Assembly: GCA_035771175.1 (NCBI GenBank) | Contig: CM069593.1 | Coordinates: forward strand, 41,353,741-41,417,740 | Length of the DNA: 64,000 nt | DNA from: Paratinospora sagittata | Lineage: Eukaryota > Streptophyta > Magnoliopsida > Ranunculales > Menispermaceae | Direction of reading: 5' to 3' | Shown: piece by piece, positions 10,507-22,045 of the stretch | Position numbering within the stretch: position 1 is the stretch's first letter | How the letters are laid out: every line of letters starts with the position of its first letter | The notes under the pieces: generated by a model | What the model was told of the DNA's origin: nothing | Databases searched by the model: none | What the model saw: the letters and a program-made list of their open reading frames with translations, nothing else | Translations under genes and position numbers: made by a program

Positions 10507-11631
10507 TTATGTATATCTACCATAATATTTTCCACATCTGCCAGATCTAATAATTTTGATCTTTTTGTCCTTTTGTTTCTCTACTTCTGCCTTATAAATT
10601 TTGAAAGCATCAAATGCTTCATCTTTAGCATTTAAGAGATAGAGATACATATACCTACTATGGTCATCTATAAATAAGATAAAATATCTCTGGTCATTTA
10701 GACGAGGGGTGGAAAATGGTCCACAAATGTCTATGTGTACAATCTCTAATAACTCAGAACTTCTTTTGGCACCTTTGGATGACTTGTTAGTTTGGTTTCC
10801 CTTTATGCAATCTATACAAGTGCCAAAATTAGTAAAATCAAGAGTTTGTAAGACTCCTTCATTTACTAACCTTTTAATCCTATCAATGGAGATATGTCCT
10901 AATCTCCTATGCCATAGTTTTGATGAGTTCTCATCAATAATACTTCTTTTTGTGCCAACATTTATATCATCCACAGTCAACAAATTATTTTCATAAACTG
11001 AATTTAAATTCATTTTGTAAAGACCATCAAATAAAATACCATTGTCAACAAAAACACCATTCTTAAACATATTAAAACCAGATGTCCCAAAATGAAACGT
11101 AAACCCAAATGGTCCAAGTTTTGAAACTGAAATTAAATTCCAAGAAAAACTGGGAATAAAGAAAGTATTTTCTAAATTGAGATAATATCCTGAGCTCAAC
11201 ACCAACCAAAATGTCCCAACGGCCTCGACCTTTGAACGCATTCTATTTCCTGAGAAAATGTTTCGTTCATTGTCCTTCGGTGTTCTTAGGCTGAGAAAGC
11301 CCTGCATAATGTTGGCAACATGGATTGTAGAACCAATATCAATCCACCAAGTATTATTTGGAACATCAACCAAATTTGATTCGAAACAGACATAAGAGAA
11401 GTATTTACCTTTCTTCTCCAACCATTTCTTATATTTTATGCAGTTTTTCTTGATGCAGCCCTTCTTCTTGCAGAAGAAACAGTTTATTTTGCTATTATCC
11501 TTCTTGATGAATTTCTTCTTTTTGAAGGTACCACCAGTGACCTTTCCTTTTCCTTTATCATGAGTGGTGAGGTGTGCACTCTCAACCCCTTCATACTTTA
11601 ATATCTCTTTTTCTTGAACACACATGGTCAA
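10507..11631 (-). pseudogene. Gag zinc knuckle, protease and first half of integrase, copia element
   Basis: One frame of 374 codons. The nucleocapsid zinc knuckle is CFFCKKKGCIKKNC, in which the expected His of CX2CX4HX4C is Cys. The protease site is DIGSTIHV instead of DSG(A/S)T. The integrase zinc domain (LWHRRLGHIS...CIDCIKG) and the first catalytic Asp (VHIDICGPF) follow. The second catalytic Asp, normally in SDRGGEY, reads RSGRCGKYY. Four conserved positions are therefore altered. Confidence 0.9.
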
Positions 11632-11677
11632 AAGTTCATTGATTGACCATTTTTCCTTTTGTGTGTGATAGGAGATT

Positions 11678-12181
11678 TTAAATGGACCATACTCCCTTGG
11701 AAGAGTTCACGATTAGGTGCACCAAAAAAGAGTCTAATATTTCTACCTCAAGTTGTCTTAGTTTTGATGTTGTGTCCCACATCTGCATAATGTGCTCACG
11801 CACATTTTCCGAACCATTTAGCTTCAATTCTGATAGCTTCTTCATCAGAGTACTTGCCCAAACCTTATCAAAATTGATAAATTGTTCTTCTACAGCCTTT
11901 AGGTAATCTTTTGTTTTCCTGCATTCAGGGATAGAACCCTTGATACTCTGGCTGATGTGGGATTTCATAGTCATGGGACAAAGTCAATTAGATCTCTCCT
12001 ATTTGTCGAATACAGTTTTCTCTACAAGCGTACTTGATTGTGTGGTGATAGGTGATTCATCATCACGCAACACTATATCGACATCCATGCACCATAAACG
12101 TGCATGGATCTCCTTCTTCTCCACGTTTTTGCGAGTTCCAGAAACGTGGGGGTTTGGTTTCGTGTTAGACGGAACCAACAT
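11678..12181 (-). pseudogene. gag of the minus-strand copia element
   Basis: Two pieces in the same frame, 11999-12181 and 11678-11974, split by stops near 11980-12001. The second reads KSHISQSIKGSIPECRKT, LKAVEEQFINFDKVW, MKKLSELKLNGSENVREHI, which is typical copia gag (UBN2-like). A one-base shift then joins it to the zinc-knuckle frame at 11631. The protein would form the virus-like particle shell. Confidence 0.82.
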
Positions 12182-12690
12182 CCCACACGGTGGCTCTTGA
12201 ATCAGATGGTCGGCGACTGGAGATACTCCGGCAACCGGCGATCATGTCGGTGGTCCAATGGCAACCGCCGGTAAAAAAAAATTATTATTGATTTTATACC
12301 CAAATCGGTATATTTGCAGCATTATAGCTGCATGCGACTCATCTCACTGGAGGTTTAAGATAAATCGCCAGATACCATAAACAATAATCGTCATCTTGAG
12401 TGGTCGCCAGTCACTGAACAAAGGAACGTGGTGTTTGTGATTGCTTTTGCAAATCCACCTTTGTAAACCCACTTCTTGACGGCTTGTTCCTTTATGCACA
12501 TCCTCATTCAATAGAATTTAAAACTGAAATTGACACTAAGTGACCAAATTTTATGGATTTAAAACTGAAATTGAAGTTAATCCATATACATATGATCGAT
12601 CTTGAGTATAATGATTCGTGAAGAATATCAACATTTTTAGATTGAAATATACTATGGCTTGCAATAAAACATTCGCAACATTAGATTCAT
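12182..12690 (-). other. 5' leader of the copia element
   Basis: About 500 bases between PBS and gag without a good frame. It holds G/C-richer sequence (GGCGACTGGAGATACTCCGG near 12212) close to gag and AT-rich DNA near the PBS. Confidence 0.55.
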
Positions 12691-12708
12691 GGCTGCTCTG
12701 ATACCAAT
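12691..12708 (-). promoter_or_regulatory. Primer-binding site, initiator tRNA-Met type
   Basis: On the minus strand TTGGTATCAGAGCAGCC starts directly after the LTR end. TGGTATCAGAGC is complementary to the 3' end of plant initiator tRNA-Met, which primes minus-strand cDNA. Confidence 0.9.
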
Positions 12709-13098
12709 TGAAAGAATTTCATAAACCCAAGATCACTATGAATCTCATCATAAATAGAAAACAATATAAGGAATAATTTTAAACAAAATTATACCTTCAA
12801 TCATGATTCCAAAGTGAATGTTGAATTATCAAGAATTTGTTCTCCATTTGTCTTTCAGTCTATGCCTTAGCCAAAAGAAGAAAAAACATACGCACAGGCT
12901 TGGCTAGACTAGGGACCTTTTTAAAAGTTGCCTATTACGTAACCACTTCTCTCCATCAAGGAAGTGGATAGGCATTTGACCAAGTTTTATGGATGAAACC
13001 GTAAAGACTTGTAACGTGATAAAGTGGTGGACCCCACATATAACCGTTTGGGGAACTTTATCCACTTAGCACGTGAGCTATTTGTCACGTTTCTTACA
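12709..13098 (-). repeat. 5' LTR of the minus-strand copia element
   Basis: 390 bases, TGTAAG...CTTTCA when read on the minus strand. Both ends are repeated in the shortened 3' LTR at 7648-7756. The PBS touches its inner end. Confidence 0.88.
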
Positions 13099-13499
13099 AC
13101 AAATTGTAAAGCGAACCTATTCAGTGATTCACAAAATGTAAATGAGTGAAGAAAATGTATCTTAGCAGATTGAGGTGTGCGTGTACCATTGTCTTTGTGC
13201 AAATGCATTCCGCGAATAGATATGCAAAAATATGAAAGGTTGCATTTTTAAAGAAAGAAGAAAATGGTAAGATAACATAACAATTTTATTTAAATAGCAA
13301 AAACTCCCTTGAGCTTTGCATGAGGTTTTGCACCTTCCCTACGCATGCGAAATATATGTACATCGTACCCAGATAAAAATGGTTTTTGAAACAATAAGCC
13401 TAAACCTATGGCTCTCATGCGTACATGCGCTTCACCATATCTTCTTAAGGTTTCAAGTCCTTAGAGAGATATTTTAAATAAATGTCAGTTCCCAGAATC
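13099..13499. other. Intergenic DNA, no feature seen
   Basis: Unique-looking sequence between the copia element and the MITE pair. The 73-codon minus frame at 12987-13208 straddles the LTR edge and has no recognisable content. Confidence 0.5.
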
Positions 13500-13502
13500 T
13501 TA

Positions 13503-13725
13503 GGCCTCACTTGGCATGCAATTTAAAAATAGTTTTCTGTTTTTAAATCTAAGATTCCTAAAATACTTATTCGATTGGATTTTTAAACAAAACTCAAAAA
13601 ATATTTTTAAATTTTACTTCGGAATTTGTGAAGGTTTTCCATGTTTTCTAAAATTGAATTCTAAAATTAAATTTTTTAAAACTTATTTTGAAAAATAGTT
13701 TTTAAATCAAATGTCAAAAAAACCC
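13503..13725. mobile_element. Tourist-like MITE 1
   Basis: A 223-bp non-coding element flanked by TTA (13500-13502 and 13726-13728). Its ends are imperfect inverted repeats: GGCCTCACTTGGCATGCAAT against GGGTTTTTTTGACATTTGAT read from the other end, continuing in TTTAAAAA(T/C)(A)GTTTT-like sequence. TTA target duplication and GG-beginning termini are typical of PIF/Harbinger-derived MITEs. Confidence 0.65.
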
Positions 13726-13728
13726 TTA

Positions 13729-13940
13729 GGGCCTGTTTTGTTGGTGATTCAGATACAGTTTTTTGTATCCAAAAATCTGAAAACACAGAAAATCCGTTTG
13801 GTTTGAGTGAATTCAAAAAATAGTTTTCAACTTTTTATAAAGGAAGCAGATTGTTTCAAGAAAACGATGAAAAGTCATTTTTCTAAGTTTTCAATATTCA
13901 GATTGAATCTTTATTTTTTAATCACCAACCAAACATAGCC
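13729..13940. mobile_element. Tourist-like MITE 2
   Basis: A 212-bp element between TTA (13726-13728) and TTA (13941-13943). Terminal inverted repeats are GGGCCTGTTTTGTTGGTGAT and, from the other end, GGCTATGTTTGGTTGGTGAT, matching at about 16 of 20 positions. Interior is AT-rich with ATTCAGAT/ATCTGAA-type palindromic parts. It has no coding capacity. Confidence 0.78.
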
Positions 13941-13943
13941 TTA

Positions 13944-14232
13944 ACTTTCTAATGAGAATTATTGGTTTTTACATTCAATGCCCATTTTCTAACAATTTCG
14001 CACATGAAATGAAAACCAAAGAAATTATAGAGAAGACAGAGAAATTAGATGAGTTATGTTTATGTGATAGTATATATCATGTGGCCTGGAACCTGACATA
14101 ATACAAACTTGTTGGAACCTTACATAGTACAAACTTGTTAAATTTTCTAGTTAAGCAATTGTTGGATGCCTTGAACTATCTAACTGTATATCGAAAACTA
14201 AAACAATAGTTTACACACACAATTCATTTAAA
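13944..14232. other. Intergenic DNA
   Basis: AT-rich; only a small direct repeat GGAACCTTACATA/GGAACCTGACATAATACAAACTTGTT-type phrase near 14085-14130 (period about 31) is visible. Confidence 0.4.
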
Positions 14233-14416
14233 TAGTTATCAAGTCCTATTCATGGTATTTATTTAGGTCTTGAATAAGGACCCTGATTAATGAATATACT
14301 AGATGGATAAGCTTAATTTTCTCATAGTTATCAAGTCTTATCCATGGTATTTATTTTGGTCTTGAATAAGGACCCTGATTAATGAGTATATTAGATGGAT
14401 AAGCTTAATTCTCTCA
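14233..14416 (+). repeat. 92-bp tandem duplication
   Basis: Copies at 14233-14324 and 14325-14416 (both starting TAGTTATCAAGTC) differ at only a handful of positions. No coding content. Confidence 0.9.
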
Positions 14417-16178
14417 TAGATGCTACAATGAATCCAAACCTCTACTGTTACACTTAGATTAGCGGATGGAATCCCTATGCCTACCCGGTCAACTAGCACT
14501 TTCCACTTTACTTGTATAAAAATCTCATGAGCCAACCATTCAAATATGATAAAAATCATTCACTAAGTACAATGAACCTTGAAAGCCCAAAATGTAATGA
14601 TCTTACAAATTCCAAGTTCATATTATATGTCCAAAAGAAAACAAAAGTAACAAAAATCCACATTTCCCCCTTCAGCCTATACAGATTGGGTTTTTCAACC
14701 TCAATATATCAATCAATCTAATGTAGAAATATTCTCAACCCTTCCATTTATGTTTCCCTTTACTTTTAACTGTTCATCATTGAGGACAATTAATGTTGTA
14801 TTCAAGTTTGAGGGGTTGATTGGTTTAGTTTTGGTTTTTACTCTGCTTTAGCTACTTCAGTTTTGGTTATTATGCTTTGTTTTTTATGTTTTTCTTGCTT
14901 AGTTTTAGGAATAAAGTTGGAGGTTATGTATGTAAGTTGTAGGACCATTTTCAAAAAAAAAAAAAGTCTATGAGTTTGAGTTTTGATTTGATTAGACTTG
15001 TTAAGGCCAATGATAGGAATATGATTGAGTTAAGAATAGCTTTAGAAAATTGATGAAGATTGTTTTTGTTTTTTTCCTTGACTAGCTTGACTATTAATTA
15101 TGCTTAGCCTGAGATTTTTTGTACCTATTGAGCACATAGCAATAAACATTGAGCCACTTGTGACTTTAAAGTAGGTTTATGCAAATTAAGTACTTCATTG
15201 AGATCTCATTGAACTCTAGAACTCGTTTGAATTTTGAGGCGAAATCCTAAGTGCAATATCATTGGACAAATGATTTAGGTCATCCTTGAATCGTTTGAAC
15301 CATTCAAGCCAACCTATTTATATGTATACCCCTAGTCACTCATTTTAAGCTTAATTTGACATTTCTTTGCTACCTACAAATATTAGCCAGGCCTAAATAG
15401 ATAGCTCCTACTTTTCAACCTTCGCCCTTAAACACTTTGATCATTTTTGAAGCTTGGCAAAGTTTAGAAGGATGAGAAGTTGGGAATGAAAGGAGACCGA
15501 GAAAGAAGTTGCTTAGTTTGCTATATATATATATATTAAAAAAGGGTAAAAAAAAGAAAGAAATGCTACACTTGTGTTAGTAAGAAACAAATTAAGTTAA
15601 GGGATGAAAGCAAACAATAGAAGAAGTTTAAATTCAAAAATTGGAGTTGTGGGTGTCTGTGAGATGTTTGAAAGGGCTCTATAAGATGTTTTGAAATGAT
15701 TGAAGACTTTAGGATGTTATAAGCCATATTAATACCTGTTTATCTTACCTTCATCCTGGCCTAACATTACAAACTTAAAAGTCCTATTGATTTCTGGTGG
15801 TATGTTAGTCTAGATTAATGGAGAGTGGTGTGAAAACTGAGTTTATGGAATTTGAATCAAGTCTACAAAGTCTACAAATAGAGATCTTTTGTTGTTACGT
15901 AAATCAATCTGAATCTCAAGTAATTAAGTATGAATGGTTAATCACACACACACAATCAAAATTAAGGTATGGTGAGGGCTGGGTTGAAATTCTAGACTTC
16001 CACATCTTTCAAACTTTTCCTAGTAGCTATAACTTATGAACAATCTTTGAGGTCAAGTTTGCAAATTTGAATTGAATCAAGGTTTATTTCCTTATTGGTA
16101 GTTTGTTTGTTTCTCATCTCTCCGTGTTTTGTTTTCTTTGCTTGAGGACTAGCAAAGTGTTAAGTTTAGGGGTATTTG
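14417..16178 (+). other. AT-rich DNA resembling the 3' untranslated region of a gypsy element
   Basis: No coding domain is recognisable. Two phrases, TTGAGGACAATTAATG... with CAAGTTTGAGGGG at about 14779-14815 and TTGAGGACTAGCAAAG with TAAGTTTAGGGG at 16141-16173, resemble the sequence that precedes the polypurine tract in several plant gypsy elements. Poly-A-like runs such as AAAAAAGGGTAAAAAAAAG near 15540 are common in those regions as well. Frames of 60-75 codons here show no domain. Confidence 0.35.
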
Positions 16179-17540
16179 ATGAGTTGGTTTCTAACTAGTT
16201 ATCTTATAGGTTCAATAGTGATATTTGTAAATATTAGGATGATTAATTTTATGGTTCATTTAGTACTTATTAGTTACTTTATTTAGCAGGATTAAAAGGC
16301 AGAATAATGCAATGGAAAGTGAGCTTCAAAGTGGTGAAGAAGTTAAGAGATTAAATGCAAAACGATGGCAGGAGGTCGTGGCTTGGAAATGTGGAGGTTT
16401 AGGCTTTGAGTTGCTGGAAAGGTGGAGGGCGCAACTCTGAAGAGAAAAAATTGTGAAAAATCAGCATGCAGCATCGTAGCCTAGAGAAATGGGCACTGGG
16501 GCACTAGAGAGGTGTCATCACCATATGAATTTCAGCATGTGGAACTAGAGGCTGCGACGTTGAGGTTACATGACCTAGTAGGAATTTTGCCGGTTGGGAT
16601 GAGATTTCTTTCTTATTTCTTCATAACTAGAAATACGATTTGTGAGGTTAAGATTGTGGATACATCTACTAAAAGAGGGAGCAATTAAAGTGCAATTAAA
16701 GATAATACATTAAAGAGTCATGGAGAAGACGATTCAAGACTAGGCGGATCGTTGCTAGATTTCTTTTCTTTCAATGACGTTGAATATCATAGATTTAGAG
16801 TTTTTGTTATTAATTATGGGCTAGATTTGTTTTCTAGGATTGCTATTTGACCTAAACATGTAATTTGGATCAGATATTTGTATTTTCGATTTTAATAGTT
16901 GACATTGGGTTTGTTTGCTTTAATTTATGTGTTTAATGTTTTTAATTAGCTGACCACTGATTAGATTGATTTGGTAACCTAAATGAACTTGAAAAAGAGA
17001 TTTTTGGGGTTAGACATGAATAAAGTGACATATGATCAAAGGGCGGAAACCATGAAATCACGTGAGATGGGAAGATACTTGCATGACATATGTAACCAAT
17101 AAGAGAGTATAAACTTAATGAATCTTATTTTAATCTAATTTTCATAGGAATACAAAGATTTAGTTAAAAGGGATATTTTTGCTTAACCGTCGTCAGGAGA
17201 GACTTGCGAATAATTTAAGGCTCTTGGTTAACAGCTCAATTTAATTAATTAATTGAAAAATGAGTAAATAGATCCAAGTAAAGTGTTGAGGGAAATCATA
17301 ATCCTAAGATTTGTTGATCTGATTATTTGAATTACAACTCTCTTACTTTTTCTTTGAGTTTTTAATTTATTTCATATTTAATTTAGCATTATTTCCAGTT
17401 TTTGTGTAGATAAGATTAGGTTGAGATAATTTTAATATTTGACAAAACTTAGTAACAAATCTCTGTAGGAACAATACTCTTTCTTCACTTTCTAACTTGT
17501 AAATAGTATTGTGCACTAACAATAATTCCACAATATGTCA
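16179..17540 (+). repeat. Candidate gypsy LTR
   Basis: TGATGAGTTGG follows the purine-rich AAGTTTAGGGGTATT at 16161-16178, as an LTR would follow its polypurine tract. The far end is not fixed; GGAACAATACTCTTTCTTCAC and the TTGTAAATAGTATTGTGCAC segment near 17470-17517 look like the end of such LTRs. No second copy is present in the window, so this rests on resemblance only. Confidence 0.35.
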
Positions 17541-17870
17541 TTATTATTTTAACACACTTGATTTTTCCTCTGCTTGATGACAAGGATCGTGATCTAAGGG
17601 GTCGATTATTTGGTGTCATAAGATCTTTGATTAACTAACGATTCAAATTATGCTTGAGGCTCTATAAATAGGGTCTCACGTTTGGTTTCTTTCATTTTCA
17701 TTTTTCAATTTGTGGTCTTATATTTTGGAGAGATTTTGAGCTTAACTACCAACCTTCCACTAGCCTGGGGTTTCGGGCCTTCAGTCGCTCTTGTACTCTG
17801 ACCTTAAGGCCTTAGCTTTCTTTAGGATATCGTGTTATACCTTCGAGTCGACCGTGGTCAAAAGAAGAAT
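17541..17870 (+). promoter_or_regulatory. Promoter-like region upstream of the tandem array
   Basis: CTCTATAAATAGGGTC at about 17661 is a strong plant TATA box. It is followed by a pyrimidine-rich leader (TTTCTTTCATTTTCATTTTTC) about 30-50 bases on. Coding-like sequence of the gag-like gene begins in the repeat unit that starts at 17871. This may be the original promoter of that gene. Confidence 0.4.
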
Positions 17871-19955
17871 TAGGTTGGTTTCTCCAGAATTGGGTATTGA
17901 CCCCAAAAGGGTGGATATCCAAGTGTCAGGCTCTGAGCACCCCAAGGTGAAGGAGGTCGTTGGTACTCCTGAACTCGGCGACAAAGAACATATAAATGAA
18001 GATGTTGGTAGTGGCAAAGAGGATGGCGATTTTGATATGGAAGGGGACCGAATCGGTGTTCCAAACCCTTTTATCTACATCATGGATCACTATTTGTGCA
18101 TTCTTACTCGGAAGGAGTTAGAGGACCACAGGAAGAGATGTAAAATCCCTATTGAAGTAGGCTAGTGTCTTCTTGATCAAAGATGAGAAACCGACCTGTC
18201 CTCCAAAGGGAGAGGTGGCTATTTATGTTTTCTTTTCCAAAGTGAGCTTTGGCTCCTAATCCAATGTCTTGTTGCCAAGATGTTGAAAGCCCTATATATC
18301 ACCCTTGGCCAAATTAACCCTAACTTTTGGAATGAGTTGGTTGGTACCATACTTCTCTATGAAGCACATGACTTTGGTAGCCCAACCCTTTGGGACTTCT
18401 GTACTATACACATCATGAAGTGTCATCCTTAGTCTAACCTTATTGAAGTTTGGGGTTTTTATTATGCTAGTATTTGTTTTAGTAATAAACCGCTTATCAC
18501 TAGGAAGCCCACCACTGGCAAGGGATATATATATATATATACGTAAGAAGTGGCGCTTCACTTCGAAGGACAAGGACTGTAGGTCAGGCTGTACCCAAAA
18601 CACATGCAAACTTAATTGTATAGTAGTTATTTCGTCTTTTTTTCCGTTGATTGGTGTTTTTGCTTCACTCTAGCTTTGGGTTGCCTTTTTTGTGTAGTTA
18701 CATATCGAAAATGGCCTAACTTTGAAGAGGTCGTGGAAACAAAGGCCCCCTACTTTGAAGCATTCCCTGCAACAATATGAAGGAATTTCACCCTCCATTT
18801 GAGGCTCTTACTTCTGCAATAAGCATGCCTCTTGTTCTTGCTCCCGAGACTTTCTCGTCAAGTCATACCATTCAAACCTGTGGATATTGACATCAAGGGT
18901 GAGGGCTCGATCCTTAATCAATTTGAGGATCAGGGGGGCTATAGATGGCTTGGGCACTTCATCGTTGTCTCTAAGGAAGTCAAGGAAAATACGACGTATC
19001 TCATTTTGTATGAGCTTCAAAAGCAATTCCTTTAGTCATTGGTGGAAGTCCGACTTTCTTACTTTTAAGTCTTTGCGTTTTTTGTCTCAATTTGGTTTCT
19101 TATTTTGTTTTGTCTTGGCAAGAAGCCTTCCTCAATGTCTGGTATTGGTACGCTTTTATCACTGGGAAGCCCACTATTAACAAGGGGTATATATTTATAT
19201 ATACACATATATATAGGAAGTGGTGCTTCATTCCGGGAGACTGGGACTATAGATCGAGATCGAGTTGTACCCGAACCCATGTTAGCCCTAATTGTAAACT
19301 AGTTTTTTCATCTTTTTTTGCTTTGATTGGTGTTTTTGTTTCACTTTAACTTCAGGTTACCTTTTTGTGTAGTCATACATTGAAAATGGCCTAGCTTTGA
19401 AGAGGTCATGGAAACTAAGGCCTCCTACTTTGAAGCATTCCCCATAATAAGAGGGTTTTTGGCGATCTAGTTACCCCTATTACGTTCTATTGGCTCAGTT
19501 TTTCTACTACTAACTACAAAAATTGTGAGTGTTTTTAGCTTCAACCACAGTTTTTCTTCCTTTGCTCTCTCTTCTAATTGTGGATTTTCTATTTTAGCAG
19601 TCACGGTGATGGCCAACAAAGGGAAGGAGCACAGCCAGTGCAACTATGCCAACCTTGACCTTAGGGCTCTGGAAGCACAGAAAAAGAAGAAGAAAACCAT
19701 TAGTTCCACTTTTGTGTCCGCTCATTCTAGGAGTGTTGGCACTTTCGCAAAGCCAGGGGACCCGAAGGATCTTTTTGGCATCCCCTCCTCTACCCAAACC
19801 TAAGAGGGAATTTGACCATCTATCAAAGGCTTTCACCATTAGGCTAAGCACACTTCTTGTTCCTACTCCCAATACTTGTTCATCAAGTCATGCCATTCAA
19901 ACCTACGGACATTGACATCAAGAGTGAGGGCTCGATTCTTAATCAATTTGAGGAT
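17871..19955 (+). pseudogene. Array unit 1: gag-like gene segment
   Basis: Order inside the unit: an acidic exon-like frame to 18165 (PELGIDPKRVDIQVSG, KEDGDFDMEGDRIGVPNPF, LTRKELEDHRKRCKIP), a segment with LYITLGQINPNFWNELVG and HDFGSPTLWDF, then KPLIT-like sequence running into a (TA)n tract, RKKWRFTSKDKD and PNFEEVVETKAPYFEAFP. After 19040 a second diverged version of the KPxxxKG-(TA)n-RKW block follows, then a Lys-rich frame at 19525-19803 (MANKGKEHSQCNYANLDLR). The NPNFWNELVG...KPLIT...WRF order is that of the conserved domain of plant transposon gag-like proteins. Possible introns are bounded by GTGAGT at 19524 and TTTTAGCAG at about 19597. Confidence 0.75.
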
Positions 19956-22045
19956 TAGGTTGGTTTCTCCAGAATTGGGTATTGACCCCAAGAGGGTGGA
20001 TATCCAAGTGTCAGGCTCTGGGCACCCCAAGGTGAACGAGGTCGTTGGTATTCCTGGACTTGACGACGAAGAACATATAAATGAAGAGGTAAGTAGTGGC
20101 AAAGAGGATGGGGATTTTGATATGGAAGGGGACCGAATCGGTGTTCCAAACCCTTTTATCTACATCATGGATCACTATTTGTGCATTCTTACTCGGAAGG
20201 AGTTAGAGGACCACAGGAAGAGATGTAAAATCCCTATTGAAGTAGGCTAGTGTCTTCTTGATCAAAGATGAGAAACCGACCTGTCCTCCAAAGGGAGAGG
20301 TGGCTATTTATGTTTGCTTTTCCAAAGTGAGCTTTGGCTCCTAATCCAATGTCTTGTTGCCAAGATGTTGAAAGCCCTATATACCACCCTTGGCCAAATT
20401 AACCCTAACTTTTGGAATGAGTTGGTTTGTACCATACTTCTCTATGAAGCACATGACTTTGGTAGCCCAACCCTTTGGGACTTCTGTACTATACACATCA
20501 TGAAGTGTCATCCTTAGTCTAACCTTATTGAAGTTTGGGGTTTTTATTATGCTAGTATTTGTTTTAGTAATAAACCGCTTATCACTAGGCAGCCCACCAC
20601 CGGCAAGGGATATATATATATATATATATATACATAAGAAGTGGCGCTTCACTTCGAAAGACAAGGACTGTAGGTCAGGCTGTACCCAAACACATGCAAA
20701 CTTAATTGTATAGTAGTTATTTCGTCTTTTTTTCCGTTGATTGGTGTTTTTGCTTCACTCTAGCTTTGGGTTGCCTTTTTTGTGTAGTTACATATCGAAA
20801 ATGGCCTAACTTTGAAGAGGTCGTGGAAACAAAGGCCCCCTACTTTGAAGCATTCCCTGCAACAATATGAAGGAATTTCACCCTCCATTTGAGGCTCTTA
20901 CTTCTGCAATAAGCATGCCACTTGTTCTTGCTCCCGAGACTTTCTCGTCAAGTCATACCATTCAAACCTGTGGATATTGACATCAAGGGTGAGGGCTCGA
21001 TCCTTAATCAATTTGAGGATCAGGGGGGCTATAGATGGCTTGGGCACTTCATCGTTGTCTCTAAGGAAGTCAAGGAAAATACGACGTATCTCATTTTGTA
21101 TGAGCTTCAAAAGCAATTCCTTTAGTCATTGGTGGAAGTCCGACTTTCTTACTTTTAAGTCTTTGCGTTTTTTGTCTCAATTTGGTTTCTTATTTTGTTT
21201 TGTCTTGGCAAGAAGCCTTCCTCAATGTCTGGTATTGGTACGCTTTTATCACTGGGAAGCCCACTATTAACAAGGGGTATATATTTATATATACACATAT
21301 ATATAGGAAGTGGTGCTTCATTCCGGGAGACTGGGACTATAGATCGAGATCGAGTTGTACCCGAACCCATGTTAGCCCTAATTGTAAACTAGTTTTTTCA
21401 TCTTTTTTTGCTTTGATTGGTGTTTTTGTTTCACTTTAACTTCAGGTTACCTTTTTGTGTAGTCATACATTGAAAATGGCCTAGCTTTGAAGAGGTCATG
21501 GAAACTAAGGCCTCCTACTTTGAAGCATTCCCCATAATAAGAGGGTTTTTGACGATCTAGTTACCCCTATTACGTTCTATTGGCTCAGTTTTTCTACTAC
21601 TAACTACAAAAATTGTGAGTGTTTTTAGCTTCAACCACAGTTTTTCTTCCTTTGCTCTCTCTTCTAATTGTGGATTTTCTATTTTAGCAGTCACGGTGAT
21701 GGCCAACAAAGGGAAGGAGCACAGCCAGTGCAACTATGCCAACCTTGACCTTAGGGCTCTGGAAGCACAGAAAAAGAAGAAGAAAACCATTAGTTCCACT
21801 TTTGTGTCCGCTCATTCTAGGAGTGTTGACACTTTCGCAAAGCCAGGGGACCCGAACGATCTTTTTGGCATCCCCTCCTCTACCCAAACCTAAGAGGGAA
21901 TTTGACCATCTATCTAAGGCTTTCACCGTTAGGCTAAGCACACTTCTTGTTCCTACTCCCAATACTTGTTCATCAAGTCATGCCATTCAAACCTATGGAC
22001 ATTGACATCAAGAGTGAGGGCTCGATTCTTAATCAATTTGAGGAT
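19956..22045 (+). pseudogene. Array unit 2: gag-like gene segment
   Basis: It has the same content as unit 1 and differs from it at scattered single bases. The first (TA)n tract is longer (20610-20632). The acidic frame (19876-20250) and the Lys-rich frame (21615-21893) stay open. Confidence 0.75.

Larger units (their letters stand above)
7648..13098 (-). mobile_element. Complete, inactive Ty1/copia element
   Basis: On the minus strand the order is 5' LTR (12709-13098), tRNA-Met-type PBS, gag, protease, integrase, RT, RNase H, polypurine tract and 3' LTR (7648-7756), the canonical copia order (integrase before RT). Flanks ACACA (7643-7647) and ACAAA (13099-13103) fit a 5-bp target duplication with one change. 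Frames are broken by several stops and shifts, and three catalytic centres are altered (protease DSG to DIG, RT YVDD to YVHD, integrase second Asp lost), so the copy is old. Lineage within copia was not assigned with confidence. Confidence 0.92.

Noticed and set aside
17835..18064. Minus-strand frames repeated in each array unit
   Set aside because: Antisense shadows of the acidic gag-like exon on the plus strand.
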